Shown: piece by piece, positions 32,310-40,338 of the stretch
How positions within the stretch are numbered: the first letter of the stretch is position 1
Layout of the letters: each line of letters begins with the position of its first letter
Source of the DNA: Streptomyces caniferus
Lineage (GTDB): Bacteria > Actinomycetota > Actinomycetes > Streptomycetales > Streptomycetaceae
Assembly (NCBI RefSeq): GCF_009811555.1
Contig: NZ_BLIN01000003.1
Location: 744,001-808,000 of the forward strand
DNA: 64,000 nt
Direction: 5' to 3'
Position numbers and translations under genes: made by a program
Notes under the pieces: model-generated
The model's input: the letters and a program-made list of their open reading frames with translations, nothing else
The model's database searches: none
What the model was told of the DNA's origin: nothing

Positions 32310-33281
32310 ATGGCTGAGGAAGCCTTCACCGAGGCCCGCGCCGCCGAGCACAGTTCTGCTGAGCGCCGTCCTGCTGAGCGCCGTCCTGCCGAAGCGTGCT
32401 TCACCGAGCACCGTCCGCTGCTGTTCACCATCGCCTACGAGATGCTGGGCAGCGCCGCCGACGCCGAGGACGTCCTGCAGGAGAGCTACCTGCGGTGGAG
32501 CGCGGTCGATCCGGCCACGGTCGAGCATCCGCGCGCCTACCTGGTCCGCGTGGTGACCCGGCAGGCCCTCAACCACCTGCGCGCGGTGAAGGCGCGGCGC
32601 GAGGAGTACATCGGGACGTGGCTCCCCGAGCCGATCCGCACCGCGCCCGAAGTGAGCGAGGACGCGATCCTGGCCGAGTCGGTGTCGATGGCCATGATGC
32701 TCGTCCTGGAAACGCTGAACCCGACCGAACGCGCGGTCTTCGTGCTGCACGACGTCTTCGGCTACACCCATGGCGAGATCGCCGCCTCGGTCGGGAAGAC
32801 CGAGGTCACCGTCCGGCAGATCGCCCACCGCGCCCGCCGGCACGTCCAGGCGCGTCGTCGCCGCTTCGAGCCCGACTCCGGCGCCACCCGGGAGGTCGTC
32901 CAGCGGTTCCTGCACGCGGCGGCGAGCGGCGAGGTCCAGACGTTGATGGATGTGCTGGCGCCCGATGTCGTGCAGATCTCCGACGGCGGCGGGAAAGTCG
33001 TCGCCGCCCGCCGCCCCGTCACCGGCCGAGCCCACGTCGCCCGGTTCGTCCTCGGCGTGCTCCGCACCACCACCGCGGCGACGCGCATCGAGTACGCCAC
33101 CTACAACGGCATGCCCGCGGCACGCTTCGTCACCGATGGCGAACTCGACTGGCTGGTCGCCTTCGAGATCCACGACGGACGGATCACCGGCCTCTACGGC
33201 GTGCGCAACCCGGACAAGCTGCACCACGCCGAGAAGGTGTTCCCACTCGACAGAGGAGGTCACGAGCCGTGGAAACCATGA
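32310..33281 (+). CDS. ECF41-type RNA polymerase sigma factor (SigJ-like) with SnoaL-like C-terminal domain
   Basis: A 323-residue ECF sigma factor. Region sigma-2 covers residues about 30-95 (EMLGSAADAEDVLQESYLRW) and sigma-4 about 125-185 (NPTERAVFVLHDVFGYTHGE). A C-terminal SnoaL/NTF2-like domain replaces an anti-sigma factor. All three ECF41 signatures are present: WLPEP in the linker (104-108), DGGGK (225-229, usually DGGGR) and NPDKL (300-304). In this group the C-terminal domain modulates activity. The N-terminal extension contains a duplicated pentapeptide AERRP. Most ECF41 factors sit beside a carboxymuconolactone decarboxylase or oxidoreductase; here the overlapping partner is an SRPBCC protein. 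Confidence 0.93.
   Translation: MAEEAFTEARAAEHSSAERRPAERRPAEACFTEHRPLLFTIAYEMLGSAADAEDVLQESYLRWSAVDPATVEHPRAYLVRVVTRQALNHLRAVKARREEYIGTWLPEPIRTAPEVSEDAILAESVSMAMMLVLETLNPTERAVFVLHDVFGYTHGEIAASVGKTEVTVRQIAHRARRHVQARRRRFEPDSGATREVVQRFLHAAASGEVQTLMDVLAPDVVQISDGGGKVVAARRPVTGRAHVARFVLGVLRTTTAATRIEYATYNGMPAARFVTDGELDWLVAFEIHDGRITGLYGVRNPDKLHHAEKVFPLDRGGHEPWKP
32356..32385 (+). repeat. In-frame 15-base tandem duplication in the ECF41 gene
   Basis: Two perfect copies of CTGCTGAGCGCCGTC, followed by the start of a third, encode the repeated AERRP in the N-terminal extension of the sigma factor. Confidence 0.8.
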
Positions 33282-33805
33282 CCGTCGAACGTGTCATCGA
33301 CGCCCCGGTCGAGGAGGTGTTCGCCTGGCTCACCACGACCACCAACTACACGCACTCGCCCCTGATCCTGCGCTGCCGCCTGACCCGGCACGGCGCGTCC
33401 GCGCCCTACGGAGTCGGCGCGGTGCGCCACCACCTCTGGCTGATCGGCTGGTTCCGGGAGCGCATCACCCACTACGACCCGCCGTACGCCACGGAGTACG
33501 TCGTCGAGCGCAGTCTGCCGCCGTCCCGGCACGCCCTCGGCCGCATGACGTTCACCGAGGTCGACGGCGGCACCGAGGTGCGCTGGACCACCCGCGCCGA
33601 GATCCCCCTGCCGTTGCTCGGTGCCTTCCTCACCCGGCGCCTCGCGAGGCCGGTCATCACCCGCACGTTCCGCAACATCCTGGACGTGGCGAACGCCGTG
33701 CTGACCCAGCGCCCGCCACTGCAACCGCAACCGCTACCGCAACCGGGCACGAGGACCACGCACGCCCCGACGCACGCCCCGACGGACGGCATCGAGCCCC
33801 GGTGA
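33269..33805 (+). CDS. SRPBCC-family (polyketide cyclase/START-like) protein
   Basis: A 178-residue protein with a helix-grip fold: MTVERVIDAPVEEVFAWLTT at the N-terminus, then strands HHLWLIGWFRERITHYDPP, LGRMTFTEVDGGTEVRWTT and the long C-terminal helix (RRLARPVITRTFRNILDVAN). The last 30 residues are a Pro/Gln/Thr-rich tail that includes a repeated THAP. START-like proteins bind hydrophobic ligands in a cavity. GTG 33269 has GAGGAGG at nine bases and overlaps the sigma factor by 13 bases, so the two are translationally coupled. As the obvious co-expressed partner it may be the ECF41 target or effector; this is inference. Confidence 0.82.
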   Translation: METMTVERVIDAPVEEVFAWLTTTTNYTHSPLILRCRLTRHGASAPYGVGAVRHHLWLIGWFRERITHYDPPYATEYVVERSLPPSRHALGRMTFTEVDGGTEVRWTTRAEIPLPLLGAFLTRRLARPVITRTFRNILDVANAVLTQRPPLQPQPLPQPGTRTTHAPTHAPTDGIEPR

Positions 33806-34074
33806 CCGCCTCGGGCGGCGAAACCGGCCGGGACGCGGCGGCCTTGCCCACGTGGCGCTCGAGCTGGTGCGAGCTGGTCGCCCCGGACGCCGCGAGACGG
33901 CCCCTCACGGGACGGCTCACCCGCGCTCTGCTCCCCCCCCAGACGCGGCTACGAGGTGCTGGGCGCGAGATGCCAGAAAAAATTTCCGACGGCGATGTCG
34001 AGAACCCGTGACCGGCTCCGTCCCCGGGGTGCATGCGGCCACAATGGGTCGCACCAGGACCGAGGAGAACCACG

Positions 34075-34482
34075 ATGGCCAAGTACTTGCTGCTCAAGCA
34101 CTACCGCGGCGCTCCGGCTGCGGTCAACGACGTGCCGATGGCCCAGTGGGCGCCGGAGGAGATCTCGGCGCACGTGCAGTACATGCAGGACTTCGCGGCC
34201 CGGCTCGAGAAGACCGGCGAGTTCGTCGACGGTCAGGCGCTCGCCCCCGAGGGGACGTGGGTCCGGTACGACGGTGAGGGGCGCCCGCCGGTCACCGACG
34301 GCCCGTTCGCCGAGACCAAGGACCTCATCGCCGGCTGGATGGTCATCGACGTCGACAGCTACGAGCGCGCCGTCGAGCTGGCCGGCGAGCTGTCGGCCGC
34401 CCCCGGGGCGGGCGGGAAGCCGATCCACGAGTGGCTCGAGGTGCGCCCGTTCCTGACCGCTCCGCCCACCATCACGGAGTGA
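34075..34482 (+). CDS. YCII-related (DGPF-domain) protein
   Basis: A 135-residue dimeric ferredoxin-like protein. The family's DGPF motif is seen in VTDGPFAETKDLIAGWMVID (DGPF at 75-78), and the N-terminus is MAKYLLLKHYRGAP. ATG 34075 follows GAGGAG. It ends nine bases before the ECF42-type sigma-factor gene, the classic arrangement of this group, in which DGPF proteins are the regulon members and possibly enzymes of unknown reaction. The pair is likely one transcript. Confidence 0.93.
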   Translation: MAKYLLLKHYRGAPAAVNDVPMAQWAPEEISAHVQYMQDFAARLEKTGEFVDGQALAPEGTWVRYDGEGRPPVTDGPFAETKDLIAGWMVIDVDSYERAVELAGELSAAPGAGGKPIHEWLEVRPFLTAPPTITE

Positions 34483-34490
34483 CCTCCCCG

Positions 34491-35705
34491 ATGAACGAGG
34501 CCCTGCTCCGGAGCCTCACGCCGAGCGTGCTCGGAATCCTCGTCCGCCGCGGAGCCGACTTCGCGGCGGCCGAGGACGCCGTGCAGGACGCGCTGGTCGA
34601 GGCGCTCCGCGTCTGGCCCGCCGACCCCCCGCGGGACCCGAAGGGCTGGCTGGTCACCGTGGCCTGGCGCCGGTTCCTCGACCAGGCCCGGTCGGACACC
34701 GCACGCCGACGGCGCGAGGAGCTCGTCGACGAGGAACCGGCGCCCGGGCCCACGCCCGCCGTGGACGACACGCTCCAGCTCTACTTCCTGTGCGCCCACC
34801 CGTCGCTGACGCCCTCGTCCGCGGTCGCGCTCACGCTGCGCGCCGTCGGCGGGCTGACCACCCGCCAGATCGCCCAGGCCTACCTGGTGCCCGAGGCGAC
34901 CATGGCCCAGCGCATCAGCCGCGCCAAGCGCACCGTCTCCGGCGTGGGGGTGTCCCCTGCTCGGGCGACGTCGAGAGCCGGGGCACGGTTCGACCAGCCC
35001 GGCGACGTCGCCACCGTGCTGCGCGTCCTCTACCTGGTCTTCAACGAGGGCTACTCCGGCGACGTCGACCTCGCCACCGAGGCCATCCGGCTCACCCGTC
35101 AGCTCGCGGCCGTGATCGACCACCCCGAAGTGGCGGGACTGCTCGCCCTCATGCTGCTCCACCACGCCCGGCGCGCCACCCGGACCGCCCCCGACGGCAG
35201 CCTGGTGCCGCTCGCCGAGCAGGACCGCGGCCGGTGGGACACCGAGTCGATCGCCGAGGGCGTCGAGATCCTGCAGGCGGCCCTCGCCCGCGACCGGCTG
35301 GGCGAGTTCCAGGCCCAGGCCGCCATCGCGGCGCTCCACGCGGATGCGCCCACCGCCGAGGAGACCGACTGGGTGCAGATCGTCGAGTGGTACGACGAGC
35401 TCGCGCGCCTGACCGACAGCCCGGTCGTCCGGCTCAACCGCGCGGTGGCCGTCGGCGAGGCCGACGGACCGCGCGCCGGGCTGGCGGCGCTCGCGGCACT
35501 GGACGGCTCTTCCCCGAGCCCTTCGCGCAAGGGATCCGCCGTTCCCCGTCACGCCGCGGTGGCGGCGTACCTCCACGAGCGCGACGGCGACCTCACGACG
35601 GCGGCACGGCTCTACGCCGAGGCCGCCCAACAGGCACCCAACCTCGCCGAACGCGACTACTTGACGCGCCAGGCCGCCCGGCTCAACACCGACCGGAGCC
35701 GCTGA
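34491..35705 (+). CDS. ECF42-type RNA polymerase sigma factor with TPR-like C-terminal extension
   Basis: A 404-residue sigma factor. Sigma-2 and sigma-4 regions are in the first 170 residues (DFAAAEDAVQDALVEALRVW; GLTTRQIAQAYLVPEATMAQ; RISRAKRTV). A helical C-terminal domain of about 220 residues follows (DUF6596/TPR-like): VLYLVFNEGYSGD, LLALMLLHHARRATR, VVRLNRAVAVGEADGP and ARLYAEAAQQAPNLAERDYL. This domain order defines ECF42. No anti-sigma factor is encoded; the C-terminal extension is required for activity in studied members. It sits directly after its usual DGPF-protein partner. Confidence 0.93.
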   Translation: MNEALLRSLTPSVLGILVRRGADFAAAEDAVQDALVEALRVWPADPPRDPKGWLVTVAWRRFLDQARSDTARRRREELVDEEPAPGPTPAVDDTLQLYFLCAHPSLTPSSAVALTLRAVGGLTTRQIAQAYLVPEATMAQRISRAKRTVSGVGVSPARATSRAGARFDQPGDVATVLRVLYLVFNEGYSGDVDLATEAIRLTRQLAAVIDHPEVAGLLALMLLHHARRATRTAPDGSLVPLAEQDRGRWDTESIAEGVEILQAALARDRLGEFQAQAAIAALHADAPTAEETDWVQIVEWYDELARLTDSPVVRLNRAVAVGEADGPRAGLAALAALDGSSPSPSRKGSAVPRHAAVAAYLHERDGDLTTAARLYAEAAQQAPNLAERDYLTRQAARLNTDRSR

Positions 35706-35799
35706 CGGATCGCACCCGTACTTCGCCGCCCCGCATCGCTCGGCGCGGCCCGGTGCATCCGGGAGGGCGACGCACGCGGCCCGCCGGTGACCGGGACGG

Positions 35800-36672
35800 T
35801 CAGGGAGGCCCGTGGGCGGTTCCCGCGGCGGCCGGTCCGGGCAGTACGCGTTCCAGGGCCTCCCAGCCGGCGTCCCGGGCACGTTCGGCGGCTTCGGCGC
35901 GGCCGCCGCCGCGCAGGCCGAACAGCCGCTTGGCGACGAGGAGATAGACCACGACCACGATATTGATCAACAAGGTGACGATCTTGAGGGGCGTGACGCG
36001 TCCCGTCAGCTCGTACAGCTCGGGAACGAGCAGCAGCGTGGTGGCGATGAAGGTGAGGTACTCCGCCCAGCGCTTCGTGAACCAGAGTCCGACCGCTTCC
36101 ACGCCTTCGAGCAGGGCGTAGCCGGCCAGGATCAGGCCGAGCCGCCAGAGCGTGGCGGACTGCACGGCGAAGGCCCTGCTCAGCTCCCCCAGCAGGCCGT
36201 GCCCGGCGGATCCGCCGGGACCGCCGATGCCGGTCTGCAGATCGTCCATGCCCCGGTAGAACGGCGCCCTCAGCCTGGCGCGTTCGTCGGCGAAGACGAG
36301 TACCCCGACGGCGAGCACGCCCAGCACCAGGAAGTGCAGCAGCCGGTCCAGTGCGATCAGCCGCAGCACGTACCGGTCCCGCAGGGGCTTGCCGCGCGGC
36401 GGAAGGGCGATCTCGCCGCGGCTCGGCGGGAATTCCCGGCCGGGGTGCCGCGGCGGCCTCAGCGGCAGCCAGGCGTCACAGCGTAAACAGCGGTGCCAGC
36501 GCAGTCCGTCCGCCGGCTCGCGTACGAGCAGGGCGTCATCGGCACGCACCCGGGCGGCGTCCGTGCCGACCAACTGGTGCCCGTGCAGACCGCAGCCGAT
36601 GAGCTCGTACCGCAGACGGCGCCGCGGCCCGCCCGCACCGGGAGGGGGCAGCAGGTCCCGTTCCTCGGCCAT
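35800..36672 (-). CDS. DUF2127 family integral membrane protein
   Basis: A 290-residue membrane protein. A 95-residue N-terminal soluble part carries the zinc-ribbon-like Cys and His residues CGLHGHQLVG and WHRCLRCDAWLPL. Four hydrophobic helices follow (LHFLVLGVLAVGVLVF; WRLGLILAGYALLEGVEAVG; LTFIATTLLLVPELYEL; PLKIVTLLINIVVVVYLLV). ALLEGVEAVGLWFTKRWAEY is the DUF2127 signature. ATG 36672 is preferred, with AAAGGCAGG upstream; ATG 36825 would add an Arg/Gly-rich extension of 51 residues. Function is unknown. It is a single gene facing the ECF42 gene. Confidence 0.85.
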   Translation of the reverse strand: MAEERDLLPPPGAGGPRRRLRYELIGCGLHGHQLVGTDAARVRADDALLVREPADGLRWHRCLRCDAWLPLRPPRHPGREFPPSRGEIALPPRGKPLRDRYVLRLIALDRLLHFLVLGVLAVGVLVFADERARLRAPFYRGMDDLQTGIGGPGGSAGHGLLGELSRAFAVQSATLWRLGLILAGYALLEGVEAVGLWFTKRWAEYLTFIATTLLLVPELYELTGRVTPLKIVTLLINIVVVVYLLVAKRLFGLRGGGRAEAAERARDAGWEALERVLPGPAAAGTAHGPP

Positions 36673-37020
36673 GACCTGCCTTTCTGGCGTTGCTGCCTTG
36701 CCGTCGTTCCGGCCCTCGTCGCCTTCTCGGCTCCGGCTGCGCCTGCCCTTCCGGCTGCCTGCCCCTGCTGCCTCCTGGCCGTACTGCCTTCCCTGACGTT
36801 CCACCCGGCGGGTCCGGCCCGACATCCGTCCCTCGGCGCGGTGGCTTTCAGTGTGTTCGATCAGCCTCACCGGACCGCACATCGCCCGCCGTCGCCGCGC
36901 GTCGGTGCCGGCTCCTCCGGCCAGGGCCGCCCGACACCCGCGAGCACCAGGAGCACGAGGTATCGGCGACGGACGCGGCCGTACGCCCGTAACCCGCGGA
37001 CGTCGTTCGCCTCGACCACC
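36673..37020. other. Intergenic region, 348 bases
   Basis: Upstream of the DUF2127 gene and downstream of the GNAT-AAA+ gene. No gene or clear regulatory site is seen. The start of the DUF2127 gene may lie within it (ATG 36825). Confidence 0.4.
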
Positions 37021-38301
37021 TCACCTGCGCGCGTGGCGCTCGATGTCCTCCCTGAAGGCGGTGAGCGCCTCGTCGGTGAGGGCGGGGCGGGTGTCGGCGA
37101 CGGCGGCCAGGAAGTCCTCGGTGTCGGCGGGCCGGCCGTGACGGTCGGCGACCTCACGTTCGAATGCCGCGTGGGCGCCCTTGCGTGCGGCGAACTCGAT
37201 GTCGGCAGGGGTGAACATCTCGCTGGCCGCCACCAGCCGGTGCAACTCGACGCTGTCGGCTACGGGGCCGAGGTAGCGCTGCCAGATCGCCGCCCGTGCG
37301 GCCTGATCGGGCGGGCCGACCGGGAGGACGTAGTCGAACCGGCCGGGACGCAGGAATGCCGGGTCGAGGGAGCGCACGGAGTTGGTGGCGCAGATCAGCA
37401 GGCGGTCGTCGTGGTCGCGGAAGCCGGGTATCAGCTTGAGCAGTTCATTGGTGACTCCGTGGCCGGGGTCGACGGCCTGACCGGACCGGATGCCGGCGAT
37501 CTCCTCGACCTCGTCGATGAACAGCAGGACGCTGTCCAGCTCGGCCAGATCTGCGAAGGTGTCCCGCAGCGAGGCGGCCAGTCCCCCGTCACCGGTCGCC
37601 GCGAGCCGGGAGGGGAAGAGCTCGACGAACGGCCACTCCAGACGGGAGGCGACGGCTTTGGCGAAGCTCGTCTTGCCGGTACCCGGCGGGCCGAAGAGGA
37701 TGACGGCCTTGGGCGGCGTGACCCCGTGTTTCTCGGCCAGCACGGGTTCGGCCAGCGGCAGTACGATCCGCCGCTCGATGGCCTCCTTCTCGCGCTCCAT
37801 GCCCGACAGGGCACCCCACAGCCCTTGGGGCAGTACCCGCCCGCCGAGTTCCGCGAGCAGCCCCGCATCACCGGCGCCGAGGTGGTCGACCTTCTCGTAG
37901 AAGCAGAGGCCGTCCTGTGCCCGGTAGCCGGAGTTCTCCAGGGCGGTGGTTCCCGTGGCCCCGGGGGCGAGCAGGGCACCGATCCGGGTGACGCCCCGCA
38001 CCCGCAGACGCCGCTCCAGCTCGGCGATCAGCGCGCTGCCGATCCCACGATTTCGCCAGGTCCCGGCCAGTGCCACCAACGTGATCCAGGCCCGCTCCCC
38101 CTGGACCTGGGCCACCGCCATGCCCACGAGTTCCTTGCCCACCACGGCGACCACGGCAGGTCCGCCGGAACGGGCCACGGTCACGACCTCGGAGAGCGGG
38201 AAAACCGGAGGCGACTCGCCCTTCTGCCGGTCCTGATCCCAGATCTGGATCGCCCGGTCCAGATCATCGTCGTGGTAGTCCCGCAAGCGCCACGTAGCCA
38301 C
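37021..38301 (-). CDS. GNAT acetyltransferase-AAA+ ATPase fusion protein
   Basis: A 426-residue fusion. Residues 1-140 are a GNAT domain: RDYHDDDLDRAIQIW, ITLVALAGTWRNRGIGSAL (the acetyl-CoA P-loop R-N-R-G-I-G at 83-88) and a final ENSGYRAQDGLCFYEK. Residues 165-426 are an AAA+ module: KEAIERRIVLPL, Walker A GPPGTGKT (204-211), Walker B LLFIDE (259-264), sensor ICATNSVRSLDPAFLRPGRF, and the C-terminal helical lid MFTPADIEFAARKGAHAAFE. The AAA part is of the classic FtsH/CDC48-like clade with one ATPase ring domain. GTG 38301 has AAGG eight bases upstream. Acetylation linked to ATP-driven remodelling is suggested by the fusion; substrate is unknown. Confidence 0.88.
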   Translation of the reverse strand: MATWRLRDYHDDDLDRAIQIWDQDRQKGESPPVFPLSEVVTVARSGGPAVVAVVGKELVGMAVAQVQGERAWITLVALAGTWRNRGIGSALIAELERRLRVRGVTRIGALLAPGATGTTALENSGYRAQDGLCFYEKVDHLGAGDAGLLAELGGRVLPQGLWGALSGMEREKEAIERRIVLPLAEPVLAEKHGVTPPKAVILFGPPGTGKTSFAKAVASRLEWPFVELFPSRLAATGDGGLAASLRDTFADLAELDSVLLFIDEVEEIAGIRSGQAVDPGHGVTNELLKLIPGFRDHDDRLLICATNSVRSLDPAFLRPGRFDYVLPVGPPDQAARAAIWQRYLGPVADSVELHRLVAASEMFTPADIEFAARKGAHAAFEREVADRHGRPADTEDFLAAVADTRPALTDEALTAFREDIERHARR

Positions 38302-38511
38302 CGTCACCACCTTGCCGACGCGCCGCCTCCACGCCTCACCGGCGCTTGGCCGTGCTCCCGGAGGCCGCCTGCCCCTCATTGTCCGCGCCGGGAAGAGCCC
38401 CGTCGAGCCGATCTGTTGTGGGCAGCGGGCATCGGCAATCCGAAGCAATACCCTTCGGGCGCGGCCGGCGACGGCGGTTCCGCGGACCGGCCCGAGGGGT
38501 AGCGTGCATCG

Positions 38512-39114
38512 GTGACCCCGGTGACGACGTCTTCCCCGACACGGCTCGTGATGCTGCGCGGCAACAGCGCCTCCGGCAAGAGTTCCGTCGCCGCCGGAGT
38601 GCGCGAGCGCTACGGGCGGGGCCTCGCCGTGGTCGGGCAGGACAATCTCCGCCGCGTGGTGCTGCGTGAACACGACATCCCCGGCGGCGCGAACATCGGC
38701 CTGATCGAGCTGACCGTGCGCCATGCCCTGGAGCACGGCTTCCACGTCGTACTGGAAGGCATCCTGTCCGTCGCACATTACGGGGACATGCTCGCCGCGC
38801 TGCTCGCCGATCATCCGGGGCGTACCCACTGCTTCTATTTGGACGTCCCGTTCGAGGAGACTTTGACGCGACACGCCACCAAGCCGATCGCCGACAAGGT
38901 CGGTGAAACGCAGTTGCGCTCGTGGTACCGGCCGCTCGACCTGCTGCCCGGCGGCGCCGAGACGGTGATCCCGGCGGGCAGCTCTCTGGTGGAGACGATC
39001 GACCGGGTGATGAGCGAGTCCGGATTGGCCGGTCCGGCCGAGCGGGCCGAGACCGGCGGGCAGGACGAGCGTCCCGGGCTCGCCGAGCAGGGCGAGGCGC
39101 GGTTCAGCCGCTGA
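38512..39114 (+). CDS. P-loop kinase (AAA_33/zeta-toxin-like fold)
   Basis: A 200-residue P-loop protein: Walker A LRGNSASGKSS near residue 17, VVGQDNLRRVVLREHD (the Asp-containing lid), EGILSVAHYGDML, and TRHATKPIADKVGE with DLLPGGAETVIPAG after it. It resembles small-molecule kinases such as chloramphenicol phosphotransferase-like or gluconate-kinase-like proteins. A GTG at 38512 is the likely start, with GAGGGG about 13 bases upstream. The C-terminal 30 residues are a charged low-complexity tail. No antitoxin-like gene is adjacent, so a toxin role is not suggested. Confidence 0.85.
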   Translation: MTPVTTSSPTRLVMLRGNSASGKSSVAAGVRERYGRGLAVVGQDNLRRVVLREHDIPGGANIGLIELTVRHALEHGFHVVLEGILSVAHYGDMLAALLADHPGRTHCFYLDVPFEETLTRHATKPIADKVGETQLRSWYRPLDLLPGGAETVIPAGSSLVETIDRVMSESGLAGPAERAETGGQDERPGLAEQGEARFSR

Positions 39115-39314
39115 CGCTCCCCACCGGGGCTCCCTGTCGAAGCTCCCCGGCCGTGGCGGCCTCGCCGTACCGTCCACTCGCCTGCCTCGGCGCACCGCGT
39201 CATCCGCACCCTCCCGTCCGCCGGTCCGGTCAACTCCGGACAGCTCCGGGCGCCGGTGCACGAGCCGGGGCCTGCGCACGCGGGTGCGGACTACCCGAAT
39301 CCGAGACCAGTAAG

Positions 39315-39333
39315 TTAGGTTAGGCAAACCTAA
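39315..39333 (+). promoter_or_regulatory. Iron box (DmdR/IdeR-type operator)
   Basis: TTAGGTTAGGCAAACCTAA matches the 19-base Streptomyces iron box TTAGGTTAGGCTCACCTAA at 17 of 19 positions. It begins 61 bases upstream of the DUF2470 start codon, where the iron repressor DmdR1 would block the promoter. The sequence is AT-rich against a 72% GC background. Confidence 0.88.
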
Positions 39334-39375
39334 GTAACTTGCTTGGTGTCTCCCTACCCGCGCCTGGAGAACCGG

Positions 39376-40089
39376 ATGCGTCCTTTCCACACCCGCGCCG
39401 CCACCACGCCGACTGCCGCCGAACGCGTCCGGTCGATCCTCGCCGCCGCCCACTCGATGTCGGTGGTGAGCGACGGCCGGCACGCCGAAGTGCGCCGTCT
39501 CGACGGCGCGGGGGCGATGGGCCACTTCCATCTGCATGCGCCGTTCGAGGACGCCGGAGCCCAGACGGCGACGCGCGTCCCGGTCCGGCTGGAGCTCACC
39601 GATATCGCCCCCACGCCCGTACGCGACCGCTTGCGTGCCCGCGTCACCCTGACCGGGCTGCTGGCCGCCCCGTACGACACGGAGGCCACCGAGAGCACGT
39701 GCATGGAGTTCGGGCAGGCGGTCCTCGAAGACGACCAGGGACGCACCTACGTCACCCTCCATGCCCTGGAGGCCACCGAACTCGACCCGATCGCGACGAG
39801 TGAAGCGGGCATGCTGACCCACCTCGTCGACGAGCACAGCGAAATCGTCCCCCTGCTGCTGCGCCTCGTCCGCCCCCACCCGGACAGCGGCATGCGGCGC
39901 GCCCTTCCGGTGGCCATGGACCGCTACGGCCTGACGCTGCGGCTCGAATACCCCCGCAGCCACCACGACGTCCGGCTGCCGTTCAAGACGCCGGTGACCG
40001 ACATCGACCAGGCCGGTCCCCAGATCCATGCCCTCCTGACCACGGCACGCCGCCTCTCCCACATCGGCACGGGCCAGCTGCTGACCTGA
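39376..40089 (+). CDS. DUF2470-domain protein (pyridoxamine 5'-phosphate oxidase-like/heme-related), iron-regulated
   Basis: A 237-residue protein. The first 135 residues form a split-barrel-like domain (HAEVRRLDGAGAMGHFHLHA; PVRLELTDIAPTPVRDRL; ARVTLTGLLAAPY). The C-terminal 85 residues are DUF2470, which includes HLVDEHSEIVPLLLRLVRPH, MRRALPVAMDRYGLTLRLEY and VRLPFKTPVTDIDQ. Related two-domain proteins (HugZ/HutZ-like) bind or degrade heme. GGAG six bases upstream supports ATG 39376. The iron box 43 bases upstream of this ribosome-binding site predicts repression by DmdR in iron-replete cells. A role in heme or siderophore iron use is inferred. Confidence 0.9.
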   Translation: MRPFHTRAATTPTAAERVRSILAAAHSMSVVSDGRHAEVRRLDGAGAMGHFHLHAPFEDAGAQTATRVPVRLELTDIAPTPVRDRLRARVTLTGLLAAPYDTEATESTCMEFGQAVLEDDQGRTYVTLHALEATELDPIATSEAGMLTHLVDEHSEIVPLLLRLVRPHPDSGMRRALPVAMDRYGLTLRLEYPRSHHDVRLPFKTPVTDIDQAGPQIHALLTTARRLSHIGTGQLLT

Positions 40090-40338
40090 TCCGCCGGGCG
40101 GCGGCACCAGGGCGCCCCGGGACAGGAAGCAAGCCGACCAGACCACCCGGAGGCCTACCGCCTCAACGGGCCGATGACATCGACACCTTGGGGCGGGCAT
40201 TCGTCGCCCCCCGCCGACGCCCAACGGTGGGAGCCGGCCACGGTGGGAACTCCGCCGACGAGGCGATGGCTGTCGTCCGACTGCCTTGCCGCCCGCGATA
40301 CCGCCATCGGTCCGTCGCCGGTCGGCACCCGCCCCGCC

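Noticed and set aside
38512..39114. P-loop kinase as a zeta-toxin of a toxin-antitoxin pair
   Set aside because: No small antitoxin gene adjoins, and the sequence fits general small-molecule kinases equally well.
38302..40224. A 640-residue upstream extension of the minus-strand GNAT-AAA+ reading frame
   Set aside because: It runs antisense through the P-loop kinase and DUF2470 genes, has low-complexity composition, and the real start (GTG 38301 with AAGG upstream) gives a normal GNAT N-terminus.
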